A stretch of DNA of 5,482 nucleotides. Source: an uncultured Acidimicrobiia bacterium. GTDB taxonomy: Bacteria > Actinomycetota > Acidimicrobiia > Spongiisociales > Spongiisociaceae. Where the stretch lies: assembly GCA_937900165.1 (NCBI GenBank), contig CALCCX010000409.1:1-5482 (forward strand), read 5' to 3'. Under the pieces are notes generated by a model. The model was not told the origin of the DNA and did no database searches. It saw only the letters and a list, made by a program, of their open reading frames with translations. A program made the position numbers and the translations under genes. Shown here in pieces: positions 1-5,482 of the stretch (positions are counted from its first letter, which is position 1; each line of letters starts with the position of its first letter).

Positions 1-139
1 ACGTCTAGCGAAGAAGATGTTGTGCAAGTGAGGGAGGTGAGGTGAGGTGGAACAGAGTGAGGGTGTAGAGAAAGCAGAGAAAAGATGGGGTGGGGGTGGG
101 GGGGGGGGTGTGGGGTGGGGGGGGGTGGGGGTGTTGTTG
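1..139. other. Low-complexity purine/G-rich artefact sequence
   Basis: The stretch is almost all A/G with interspersed T, and from about 85 it becomes long G runs broken by single T. This is unlike the balanced high-GC codon-structured DNA after 208. It lies directly upstream of the library oligo, so it is most simply explained as sequencing or assembly artefact (G runs are typical of dark cycles in two-colour chemistry). Short reading frames here have no biological meaning. Confidence 0.85.
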
Positions 140-207
140 TTTTTTTTTTAATGATACGGCGACCACCGAGATCTACACTCTTTCCCTACACGACGCTCTT
201 CCGATCT
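140..207 (+). other. Illumina P5 flow-cell oligo plus Read 1 primer (adapter contamination)
   Basis: Ten T residues (140-149) are followed by the full P5 sequence beginning AATGATACGGCGACC and continuing through the Read 1 sequencing primer to its end, CTCTTCCGATCT, at 207. T10 plus P5 is the form of the oligo grafted on flow cells. Genomic insert therefore starts at 208. Translating the adapter gives the peptides well known from contaminated databases: NDTATTEIYTLSLHDALPI and RRPPRSTLFPYTTLFRS on the plus strand and IGRASCRERV on the minus strand. Confidence 0.98.
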
Positions 208-1178
208 GTATCGGGTACCGGCCATGGCGTCGCCTGCGCGACGAGGGGGTGGAATCCCGTGACGATGTGGCCGCGCTGCACCATCCCACGGCGATGCTCG
301 GTAAGGACGGAGTCGACCTATCGAAGTGGCTGGGTCTGGCCGCTGACGCTCCTGCCGGGGAGGCCGTGGCCGATCTGAACCCTCGGGCGAAAAGGCAGGT
401 CCGATTGTTGGAGGAGGCCGGGGTATTCACCGCGGGCGATGTGCTGGAGGCGATCGATCGCCGGACGGCCGCATTCGACGGTGCCGGCTTCCTCCCGGAG
501 GCGATTCTCAACGCCAAGGCGGTGACCGGTCCAGAGCCGGTGTATGTGCGCCCCGACGTGACCGATCTGACGCTGCCGCGGGCCGACATCGAACTGGACA
601 TCGACATGGAAAACGTAGAGGAAGGCGTCTACCTGTGGGGCGTGTGGGTGACCGATCGAGCGGGCAGCGGCCTGGTTGAGGAGGGCTACGTCCCGTTCGT
701 CACCTGGAACCCGCTCGACGATCAGACCGAGATGGCGGTGTTCATGGAGTTCTGGACCTGGCTGCGAGCCATCACCGCCCGGGCCGAGGAGGCCGGCGTG
801 TCATTGCGTTCGTACTGCTGGCACGAGTCCGCCGAGAACACCCAACTCCGACGCATCGCCGAACGTGACCCCGACCTGCTCCCAGAGGTGGAGGCCTTCA
901 TCGCCTCCGGTGCCTGGGTAGATCTGGAGAAGGAGTTCAAACAACGCTGGATCACGGGCGGCTCAACGAGCCTCAAGGCGATCGCCCCACTCGCCGACTT
1001 CGACTGGGACGTAGACGACCCGGGCGGTGGAATGTCGATGGTCCGCTACCTCGAAGCGGTCACGGGAGACGTGGCGGCCCAAGAGTGGCTACTGACCTAC
1101 AACGAGGGCGACGTCGAAGCGACGAAAGCGATCCGGGAGGGGCTTGGTGCCGGAGGCTTCGACTCCCTCCCGGTCTGA
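208..1178 (+). CDS. TM0106 family RecB-like putative nuclease, C-terminal part (5' truncated)
   Basis: About 322 genomic codons from 210 to the TGA at 1176-1178. The frame stays open back through the adapter, so any start before 208 is false and the true start is missing. The first ~80 residues contain two helix-hairpin-helix-like repeats (one beginning YRPWRRLRDEGVESRDDVAAL, one around KRQVRLLEEAGVFTAGDVLEAI). Then comes an RNase H-like/DnaQ-like nuclease fold with acidic motif DIELDIDME (about residues 126-134), a middle motif WHESAENTQLRRIAE, and a C-terminal YNEGDVEATKAIREGL whose Asp is the expected last metal ligand. Family members are longer, with an N-terminal RecB-type portion that would lie in the lost part. 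The role is presumed cytoplasmic DNA processing or repair; the substrate is unknown. It is convergent with the next gene. Confidence 0.85.
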
Positions 1179-1263
1179 ACTGGGTGGGTCGTTGTTCGTG
1201 CGATCTCCCCCGCTGCTGCCCGGGGTCTGTCCGTGTTTGATCCCAGCGGGAATGGACCACATG

Positions 1264-1294
1264 CCTCGGCGCTCACCAGCCTTCGGCGCCGAGG
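1264..1294 (-). terminator. GC-rich hairpin spanning the SWIM gene stop codon, possible terminator
   Basis: CCTCGGCGC (1264-1272) and GCGCCGAGG (1286-1294) form a perfect 9-bp stem with a 13-nt loop that contains the stop codon of the minus-strand gene. There is no T run on either side, so it is not a classical intrinsic terminator, though U-poor hairpins between convergent genes are common in actinobacteria. A second, weaker inverted repeat (CCCGCTG 1209-1215 with CAGCGGG 1244-1250, 28-nt loop) lies in the same 94-base convergent gap. Confidence 0.35.
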
Positions 1295-2901
1295 AGGGCC
1301 ATGAGGTTGCGTTTGGGTTTGTGGTTGGTCCTGACTTCGGTGATGACGTCGAGGAATTCGTCGGCCCGGTCGCTGCGTTGCAGGCAATCGGCGATGGTGC
1401 GCATGACGTCGACCGCTTCGGCGTAGGCCTGTTTGTTCTTGCCGGCGATGATCGGGTCGAGCTGGGAAACCAGGACGGGCGCCGCCTTGTCTGGGTGGGT
1501 GATCGTCGTTTGGTTGGCGAGGGTGCGCCATAGGTGGGCGGGGCAGGCGCCCTGTTCGGCAGCCTCCCAGGCGGCGTCGTGGTCTCCTTCGGCGAGCATG
1601 GCCGTGACGAGTGGGCCGTAGCCGCCCGAACGCGGATCGTCGTTGGCATCGAGGTGGCTTCGGAAGATGTCGAGGGCGGATGGGCGAGTCTCGGCCCACT
1701 GCCCGGCACCTAGGTTGGGGAGCCGGCCGTAGGTGGCAGCGGACGGTGTGTGGACGAATTCTGCCCAGGCGAGATCCCAGGCGCCTTGGGGGTTGCCTTG
1801 TTGGAAGAGCAGCTCGACTCCGAGGTCGACGACCCGTCGATCCCAACGGTCGGGGTGGTCTTGCAGACCGCGTCGAATCCAGGCCATGGCGTCTTCGAGC
1901 CGATCGGCATCTCGCAGAGCCTCGGCGATCTGCACGTAGTGGTATGGATAGGTGAGGTCGGTGGCCAGGGCGTCGACCAGTGCATCGACGTCGCCTTCCT
2001 GATGGGCGATCGACTGGAGGAGGTAGCGGAGGGTGAATGCGTTGTCGGTGTTGCCGCCTAGGCCGGCCTTCGTGATCCGCTCCCTCAGCCTGGCGTACCC
2101 GTCGCCGGCCAGCAGGTCTCCGTGGGTTTCGGCCATGTCGAGGAACACCTCCCAGTCCGAGGAGAGTGCCCAGTCCAGAAGCCGGTTGGCCAGGTCGGCT
2201 CCACCCAGACCTGCCTGCTCACAGGCTGTGATGTGCAGGTCAATGAGCCGTTCGCGCAGCGAGCCGAAATAGCCGGACGAGTCGTCGATCTGGTCGAGGG
2301 CCCGTTCCCAGGCCGCCAGCCCGTACTCCACCGCGTCGACCGCGTCGAGGGTGCGCATGCCGCTTATGGCCGATTCGAGAATATCGATGGCCCGCCCGGC
2401 GCCCACTGTGAAGTCGTACGCTTCGCGATAGGGAACGAAGTCGCCGGTGTCGAAGGACACGTCGATCGTCGAACGTACGACGGAGAGGTCGGTCGCACCG
2501 TCTGCCGCCGAGGCATCGACGACGAGGCGGCGGGCAAGGTATTCGTCGCGGGCGGCCGCTTCCAACACGAGGTCGACCAACTCGGCGCGCTCCAGCGTCT
2601 CAAGGTGGTCACGAAGGTGGATCTCGGGGGTGTCTGCTTGCACGTGTCGGCCCGCGACGAGCGCGACTGCGACGCTGTGTTTGCAGAACGTGTCGCCGAT
2701 CGGGCAGGTACATGTGTGTCTGACCCCGTCGGTGGTCCTGGTCAGTTCCACCCGGTAGGGCGCCCCGCCGGCCACCGTGGCGACGACGTGGGTGTCGTCC
2801 GCCTCGATGAGGGTCACCCGCCCCTCCTCGGCGTAGGCGACACCCCGGCCATACGACGGACCGGCGGTGAGCTGACGGATCTGAGGGAGCGAGATCTGCA
2901 C
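1273..2901 (-). CDS. SWIM zinc finger family protein
   Basis: 542 residues from a GTG at 2899-2901 to a TGA at 1273-1275. The N-terminal module has the usual pattern of these proteins: QIRQLTAGPSYGRGVAYAEEG, then a beta-rich stretch, then the zinc site CTCPIGDTFCKH (C64-x-C66-x6-C73-x-H75, the CxCx(n)CxH SWIM signature). The rest is long and helical with repeat-like acidic/Trp-rich segments (WALSSDWEVFLDMAE, DALATDLTYPYHY, AMAWIRRGLQDHPDRWD), ending in KPKRNLMALLGAEGW, a typical tail for the family. SWIM fingers bind DNA or proteins; no partner can be named here. No strong Shine-Dalgarno is visible before the GTG. It was chosen because homologous sequence begins here and the same frame upstream runs as proline-rich non-homologous sequence to the stop of the antitoxin gene. 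It lies 84 bases downstream of that gene and may share its transcript. Confidence 0.9.
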   Translation of the reverse strand: MQISLPQIRQLTAGPSYGRGVAYAEEGRVTLIEADDTHVVATVAGGAPYRVELTRTTDGVRHTCTCPIGDTFCKHSVAVALVAGRHVQADTPEIHLRDHLETLERAELVDLVLEAAARDEYLARRLVVDASAADGATDLSVVRSTIDVSFDTGDFVPYREAYDFTVGAGRAIDILESAISGMRTLDAVDAVEYGLAAWERALDQIDDSSGYFGSLRERLIDLHITACEQAGLGGADLANRLLDWALSSDWEVFLDMAETHGDLLAGDGYARLRERITKAGLGGNTDNAFTLRYLLQSIAHQEGDVDALVDALATDLTYPYHYVQIAEALRDADRLEDAMAWIRRGLQDHPDRWDRRVVDLGVELLFQQGNPQGAWDLAWAEFVHTPSAATYGRLPNLGAGQWAETRPSALDIFRSHLDANDDPRSGGYGPLVTAMLAEGDHDAAWEAAEQGACPAHLWRTLANQTTITHPDKAAPVLVSQLDPIIAGKNKQAYAEAVDVMRTIADCLQRSDRADEFLDVITEVRTNHKPKRNLMALLGAEGW

Positions 2902-2953
2902 GATCCGATCATGCCAGACCGGGGCTGGCGGTGGGGACCGAGAGCCGGGATCG

Positions 2954-2989
2954 TCAGGTGGCGAGAACGCCGGCGGTGTCGAGGGTCAA
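2954..2989 (-). pseudogene. Relic of a PIN-domain (VapC-type) toxin start
   Basis: Directly overlapping the antitoxin stop (TTGA: TTG at 2989-2987, TGA at 2988-2986) a frame reads L-T-L-D-T-A-G-V-L-A-T and then hits TGA at 2956-2954. The pattern hydrophobic-D-T-x-G-h-L-A is the usual N-terminus of PIN toxins, the Asp being the first metal ligand, and a short overlap is the usual antitoxin-toxin layout. After the stop, DDPGS is readable in another frame, as if a small indel broke the gene, but nothing further is recognisable before the SWIM start at 2901. Only 11 residues support this, so chance resemblance is possible. Confidence 0.45.
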
Positions 2990-3225
2990 CGGCCGAAGCC
3001 GGTTTCGGTGAGCACCTCATCTACTCGTTCGGCCCAATCGCTGGTCGCGCCGGTAGGTTCGAAGAGTGGGAGTCGGGGCTTGGTGAGGGCGCGGGCATCC
3101 AGCGCGGCGGCGAGGGCGTCGCGGATCACGGCAGCCTCGGTGGTGCCCTCGGCTTGGGCGACCTGGCTGAGGCGGAGCTTCAGGTCGGCGGGGAGGTTGA
3201 CGGTCGTTCGTCGCATGCGCTTCAT
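2986..3225 (-). CDS. CopG-family ribbon-helix-helix antitoxin
   Basis: 79 residues. The start is the ATG at 3223-3225, preceded by GAGGA at 3235-3239 with 9-nt spacing. A longer reading from 3318 would add 31 unrelated residues and overrun the likely operator. The N-terminus MKRMRRTTVNLPADLKLRLS is the DNA-binding beta strand and first helix of ribbon-helix-helix proteins, followed by the second helix (TTEAAVIRDALAAALDA). The C-terminal tail (PRLPLFEPTG...WAERVDEVL) resembles the toxin-binding tail of VapB-like antitoxins. These proteins dimerise, neutralise a PIN ribonuclease and repress their own promoter. Here no intact toxin follows, only a short relic, so it may be an orphan or a solo regulator. 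Confidence 0.82.
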   Translation of the reverse strand: MKRMRRTTVNLPADLKLRLSQVAQAEGTTEAAVIRDALAAALDARALTKPRLPLFEPTGATSDWAERVDEVLTETGFGR

Positions 3226-3421
3226 GTTGCCATGTCCTCGCTGTGAGGTCGCTGGGTCGGAGTCGCAAGGCCCAATTGCTGGGTCGTATACAGAGCATAT
3301 GCGGAACAATTGTTCCATTTATGAGCGCAAGGAAGGCAGATTTTCCATTTCTGTCGCTGTGAGTACGAGAGGCCAGAAGGGTCCTCTTGGCGAGAGTGCG
3401 TGCAGGGCCTCATGTGGACCG
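3226..3421. other. Intergenic region between antitoxin and nucleotidyltransferase pseudogene
   Basis: A 196-base gap. Its antitoxin-proximal half holds the candidate operator. Further out there is a second copy of TTCCATTT (3313-3320 and 3343-3350, exactly 30 bases apart, i.e. on about the same helix face). An imperfect inverted repeat at 3373-3390 (CCAGAAGG/CCTCTTGG) could end transcription from the gene upstream. No convincing coding region is seen. Confidence 0.5.
3251..3320 (-). promoter_or_regulatory. Palindrome-rich candidate operator/promoter of the antitoxin gene
   Basis: This AT-richer stretch upstream of the antitoxin holds a perfect 14-bp palindrome GGAACAATTGTTCC (3303-3316), the abutting 8-bp palindrome GCATATGC (3295-3302), GTATAC (3286-3291), and a 9-bp direct repeat GCTGGGTCG (3251-3259 and 3278-3286). 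Ribbon-helix-helix repressors bind such short repeats. On the minus strand TATACG (3290-3285) could serve as a -10, but no well-spaced good -35 is seen, so the exact promoter is not assigned. Confidence 0.5.
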
Positions 3422-3888
3422 TCAGCTTCGGGGTTGTCCGACCCAGATGCGCGCCAGCTTGATCTTCTCCAGATGGGCATCGGTTGCTTCTAGGCGTTGA
3501 AGCAGTGTGTCCCTCTCGACGATGCCGTGGACGAGGAGAGAGCGGCAGAACTCGTAATCCTTCGGCCGGCCGGCGAGCGCCTTGGACACCCAGAGATCGT
3601 GCGCCTCCAGACACCAAGCCACAACCCCATTGGTTGCCGGCGTTTCGTACCGGATCAGGCGCCTGTCCCAATCATTGGGCAGAATTGCTGTCACCCTGGA
3701 GACGCCTTGCGCGTAGTAGCCGAATGTCTCGTGGAACATTGAAGCCTCTCCGATGGCACCGTCGATGAGGTCTGCTTTCGAGTCGTCGACGTCGTCGAGC
3801 GCTGCGACGTCGACCTCCACAGATCGAGGGCTTCAGGCGGAGGTTCTCGGTCAAGCGACGCATGGATTGCCTGGCTTCCGATGACCAA
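3422..3888 (-). pseudogene. DUF6036-like nucleotidyltransferase, frameshifted and 5' truncated by an IS
   Basis: The long piece (GTG-like codon at 3820 to TGA at 3422, 132 residues) begins VEVDVAALDD and contains ADLIDGAIGE, FHETFGYYAQGVS, WDRRLIRYETP, GVVAWCLEAHDLWVSKALAG and a basic/acidic helical end, as in the DUF6036 nucleotidyltransferase group. The missing N-terminal motif is found in the neighbouring frame: 3888-3823 reads LVIGSQAIHASLDREPPPEALD, giving the GSQ nucleotide-binding motif that belongs before the E-V-D-V catalytic acid motif. Loss of one base (or gain of two) near 3821-3822 explains the break. Upstream of 3890 the reading runs into IS110 left-end sequence, so the true start and the first segment are missing. 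The indel could be a sequencing error; the 5' loss cannot be. A short piece from 3820 may be called as an intact gene, but it lacks half the active site. The biological role is unknown. Confidence 0.78.
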
Positions 3889-3914
3889 GCCTAATGGGGG
3901 TCGTCCGGTCGTCT

Positions 3915-4106
3915 TGAGTAGGGAAGGCTGGTGCCGAGCTGCTGGCCGGTGAGCACTGTCTTAGCCGGGAACCCTTTGTTGGGATTCCTAGATCCAGATC
4001 GTGCCCTGGTTGGTTGGTTCGGGCTGCCCGTTAAGCGCTCATGGGGTGTCGTGCCGTTGAGCACTGATCCATTAGGTCGCCGCTGGGAAGCCCGCTGGCT
4101 CAACGA
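3915..4106 (+). ncRNA. Candidate IS110 bridge RNA in the left end
   Basis: IS110 elements carry a structured bridge RNA with a target-binding and a donor-binding loop. This non-coding stretch contains two related modules: GTGCCG...GAGCACTG at 3931-3958 and GTGCCGTTGAGCACTG at 4051-4066, each able to pair GTGC with GCAC. Between them lie a hairpin GGGAACCC/GGGATTCC (3967-3988, one mismatch and one G-U) and a short CGGG/CCCG hairpin (4020-4030). An alternative 8-bp perfect stem CGTTGAGC (4055-4062)/GCTCAACG (4098-4105) would close a second loop. CCATTAGG (4069-4076) is complementary to the element boundary. Limits and the exact fold are estimates; the two foldings of 4051-4064 exclude each other. 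Confidence 0.5.
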
Positions 4107-4122
4107 AACGATCCTCGATGTG

Positions 4123-4128
4123 AAGGAG
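4123..4128 (+). promoter_or_regulatory. Ribosome binding site of the IS110 transposase
   Basis: AAGGAG sits 7 bases before the ATG at 4136-4138 and fixes this start. The transposase family N-terminus (FVGDDWAEAHHDV) begins immediately after it. Confidence 0.8.
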
Positions 4129-4135
4129 AAGCAGG

Positions 4136-5224
4136 ATGACAGTGTTTGTGGGTGATGATTGGGCTGAGGCCCATCATGACGTCCATTTGATGAACGAGGC
4201 CGGCGAGCGGCTCGCCGCGAAGCGGATCCCTGAGGGCCTTGAGGGCATCGCTGCGTTGCATGCGTTGATCGCGCAACACGCGACCGATCCTGGTGATGTC
4301 GTGATCGGGATCGAGACTGAACGGGGTATGTGGGTCCAAGCGTTGATAGCGGCGGGTTATCAGGTGTATGCGATCAACCCGTTATCGGTGTCGCGTTACC
4401 GGGATCGGCACAGCCTCGCTGGCGCTAAGTCCGATCCCGGCGATGCCAAGGTCCTCTCTGATCTGGTGCGCACGGATCGGCACAACCATCGCCCGGTTGC
4501 CGGTGACAGTGACGCTGTTGACGGGTTGAAGGTCCTGGCTCGAGGGCATCAGAACCTGATCTGGGACCGGACACGGCACACCAACCGGCTCCGGAGCGAT
4601 CTCCGAGAGTTCTTCCCCGCAGCGTTGGCTGCGTTTGAAGACCTCGGCCACTCTGACGCGGTCGCGGTGTTGGCAAAAGCCTCGAACCCGGCCGATGCTG
4701 CACGCCTGTCGATGAGCCAGATTCGTTCAGCGCTCAAAGCCGGCGGCCGGCAACGCAACCTCGACACCCGAGCCACCGAACTCCAAGCAACGCTACGAAT
4801 GCCTCAACTGGCTGCGCCCGCGGCGGTGACCGCAGCGTTCGCTGCCACGACACGCGCTCTGGTCGAGGTCATCGCTGGGCTCAACACCCAGATCGCAGCC
4901 CTCGAGTCCGAGCTCGCTGACCATTTTGAGCAACACCCGGACGCCGACATCTACCTCTCCCTGCCAGGACTCGGTGGGATCCTCGGCGCCCGGGTGCTCG
5001 CAGAGTTTGGGGACGACCCCGAACGCTACGACTCAGCTAAGTCTCGCCGAAACTATGCCGGCACGTCACCACGCACCATCGCGTCCGGCACCAAACGGGT
5101 AGTGCTCGCCCGCTATGTCCGGAACCGGCGCCTCTATGACGCCATCGATCACTTGGCGTTCCGCAGCCTCCAGAACAGTCCCGGATGCCGAGACTTCTAC
5201 GACCAACGAAAAGCAGCAGGCGAT
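4136..5224 (+). CDS. IS110-family transposase, C-terminally truncated
   Basis: About 363 residues of recognisable family sequence from ATG 4136; the frame stays open to the window end but becomes Arg-rich nonsense after about 5224. The N-terminal RuvC-like domain has the DEDD set: D8 in FVGDDWA, E60 in VVIGIETERG, D100 and D103 in AGAKSDPGDAKVL. A helical linker/coiled-coil region follows (about 120-285), then the C-terminal Tnp domain: LPGLGGILGARVLAEFGD, NYAGTSPRT with the catalytic serine S311, and a basic segment ending FYDQRKAAGD. Intact relatives of this size class run to about 400 residues, so the last helices are missing. With the bridge RNA the enzyme recombines a circular donor with a target at a CT core. 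It is probably inactive unless the junction is an assembly error. Confidence 0.88.
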
Positions 5225-5482
5225 CTCAAAAGCCGGCGAGCTCTCGGAGCGATACAAGACGTTGCTCGCCGCGGCAGACGACCTCGACGAGCAATTCGAT
5301 GCACGGTGGATCACCCTTCCGAACATGACCGATCCCACCGCTGCAGATGGCCTCGAGGAAGAAGACGCAGTCGAAGTCAGCCGTCACGGAGTACCGACCG
5401 AATTCGACTTCGATCCGAAGGACCATGTCGACCTCGGCTCAGAACTTGGAGTTATCGACATCGAGCGTGCCGTCAAGGTCTC
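5205..5482 (+). CDS. serS: Seryl-tRNA synthetase, internal fragment (no start, runs off the window)
   Basis: In the frame of codon 5205 (different from the transposase frame) the sequence reads NEKQQAISKAGELSERYKTL and continues as the second half of the N-terminal tRNA-binding coiled coil (AAADDLDEQFDARW). Then come the conserved turn ITLPNM, the acidic EEEDAVEV, and RHGVPTEFDFDPKDHVDLG followed by VIDIERAVKV, which leads into the catalytic core in all bacterial SerRS. About 65-70 N-terminal residues and the start codon are absent; the class II catalytic motifs lie beyond the window. SerRS charges tRNA-Ser in the cytoplasm and is essential, so a cell needs an intact copy elsewhere or this join is not real. 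Confidence 0.82.

Larger units (their letters stand above)
3891..5224 (+). mobile_element. IS110-family insertion sequence, right end missing
   Basis: The left boundary is put at the CT dinucleotide 3891-3892, where homology to the nucleotidyltransferase gene stops and where the DNA is complementary to a segment inside the element (4069-4076). About 245 bases of non-coding left end precede the transposase, the layout of the IS110 subgroup (guide RNA upstream of the transposase) rather than IS1111. No terminal inverted repeats are expected or seen. The transposase is cut near codon 363, and sequence resembling seryl-tRNA synthetase follows, so the last part of the transposase and the right end are absent. 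Confidence 0.75.

Noticed and set aside
85..135. G-rich tract as a possible G-quadruplex or repeat element
   Set aside because: It is upstream of the adapter and so not part of the genome.
90..207. N-terminal extension of the nuclease frame through the adapter
   Set aside because: It is translation of low-complexity and Illumina oligo sequence, including the known contaminant peptide NDTATTEIYTLSLHDALPI.
1089..1846. Minus-strand frames of 206 and 249 codons
   Set aside because: They overlap the SWIM gene in other frames and have Arg/Pro/Ser-rich low-quality composition.
2122..3246. 374-codon plus-strand reading frame
   Set aside because: It is antisense to the SWIM and antitoxin genes, has no recognisable domain, and is typical of GC-rich shadow frames.
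4055..4105. 8-bp stem read as a transcription terminator before the transposase
   Set aside because: There is no T run, the enclosed loop is about 35 bases, and it fits better as a closing stem of a bridge RNA loop.
3931..4155. 74-codon plus-strand and 70-codon minus-strand frames in the IS left end
   Set aside because: They cover the structured non-coding left end, show no family features, and one runs over the transposase start.
5066..5426. Minus-strand frames of 90 and 66 codons at the right edge
   Set aside because: They are antisense to the transposase and serS, both supported by clear family motifs.

Overview
The window looks like one end of a short-read (probably metagenomic) contig from a high-GC actinobacterium. 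Gene content and the style of the SWIM, TM0106-type nuclease, DUF6036 and SerRS sequences suggest Acidimicrobiia or a close relative. This is inference from protein style, not a database result. The first 207 bases are not genomic: purine/G-rich low-complexity sequence leads into the T10 flow-cell P5 oligo and the Read 1 primer of an Illumina library.

Region by region: (1) 208-1178, plus strand, the C-terminal part of a TM0106-family RecB-like nuclease whose 5' end is lost at the adapter. (2) 1273-2901, minus strand, an intact SWIM zinc-finger protein, convergent with the nuclease. (3) 2986-3225, minus strand, a CopG/ribbon-helix-helix antitoxin. It is followed, overlapping its stop, by an 11-codon relic that reads like the start of a PIN (VapC) toxin, so the antitoxin appears orphaned. 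A palindrome-rich, AT-richer upstream segment is a good candidate operator/promoter. (4) 3422-3888, minus strand, a DUF6036-like nucleotidyltransferase pseudogene that carries a frameshift and has lost its 5' end. (5) 3891-about 5224, an IS110-family element inserted in that gene: about 245 bases of non-coding left end, then a transposase with the DEDD residues and the catalytic serine. (6) About 5205-5482, an internal fragment of seryl-tRNA synthetase joined out of frame to the truncated transposase.

The most interesting biology is the IS110 left end. It contains two similar stem-loop modules (GTGCCG...GAGCACTG). The segment just after the second module is perfectly complementary over 8 nt to the DNA at the inferred left boundary, across a CT core. 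This is what a bridge RNA donor guide should look like, and it allows a testable prediction of the target site. The most important caveat is assembly quality: adapter at one end and an essential gene fused without its N-terminus to a truncated transposase at the other suggest that at least the right junction may be chimeric.
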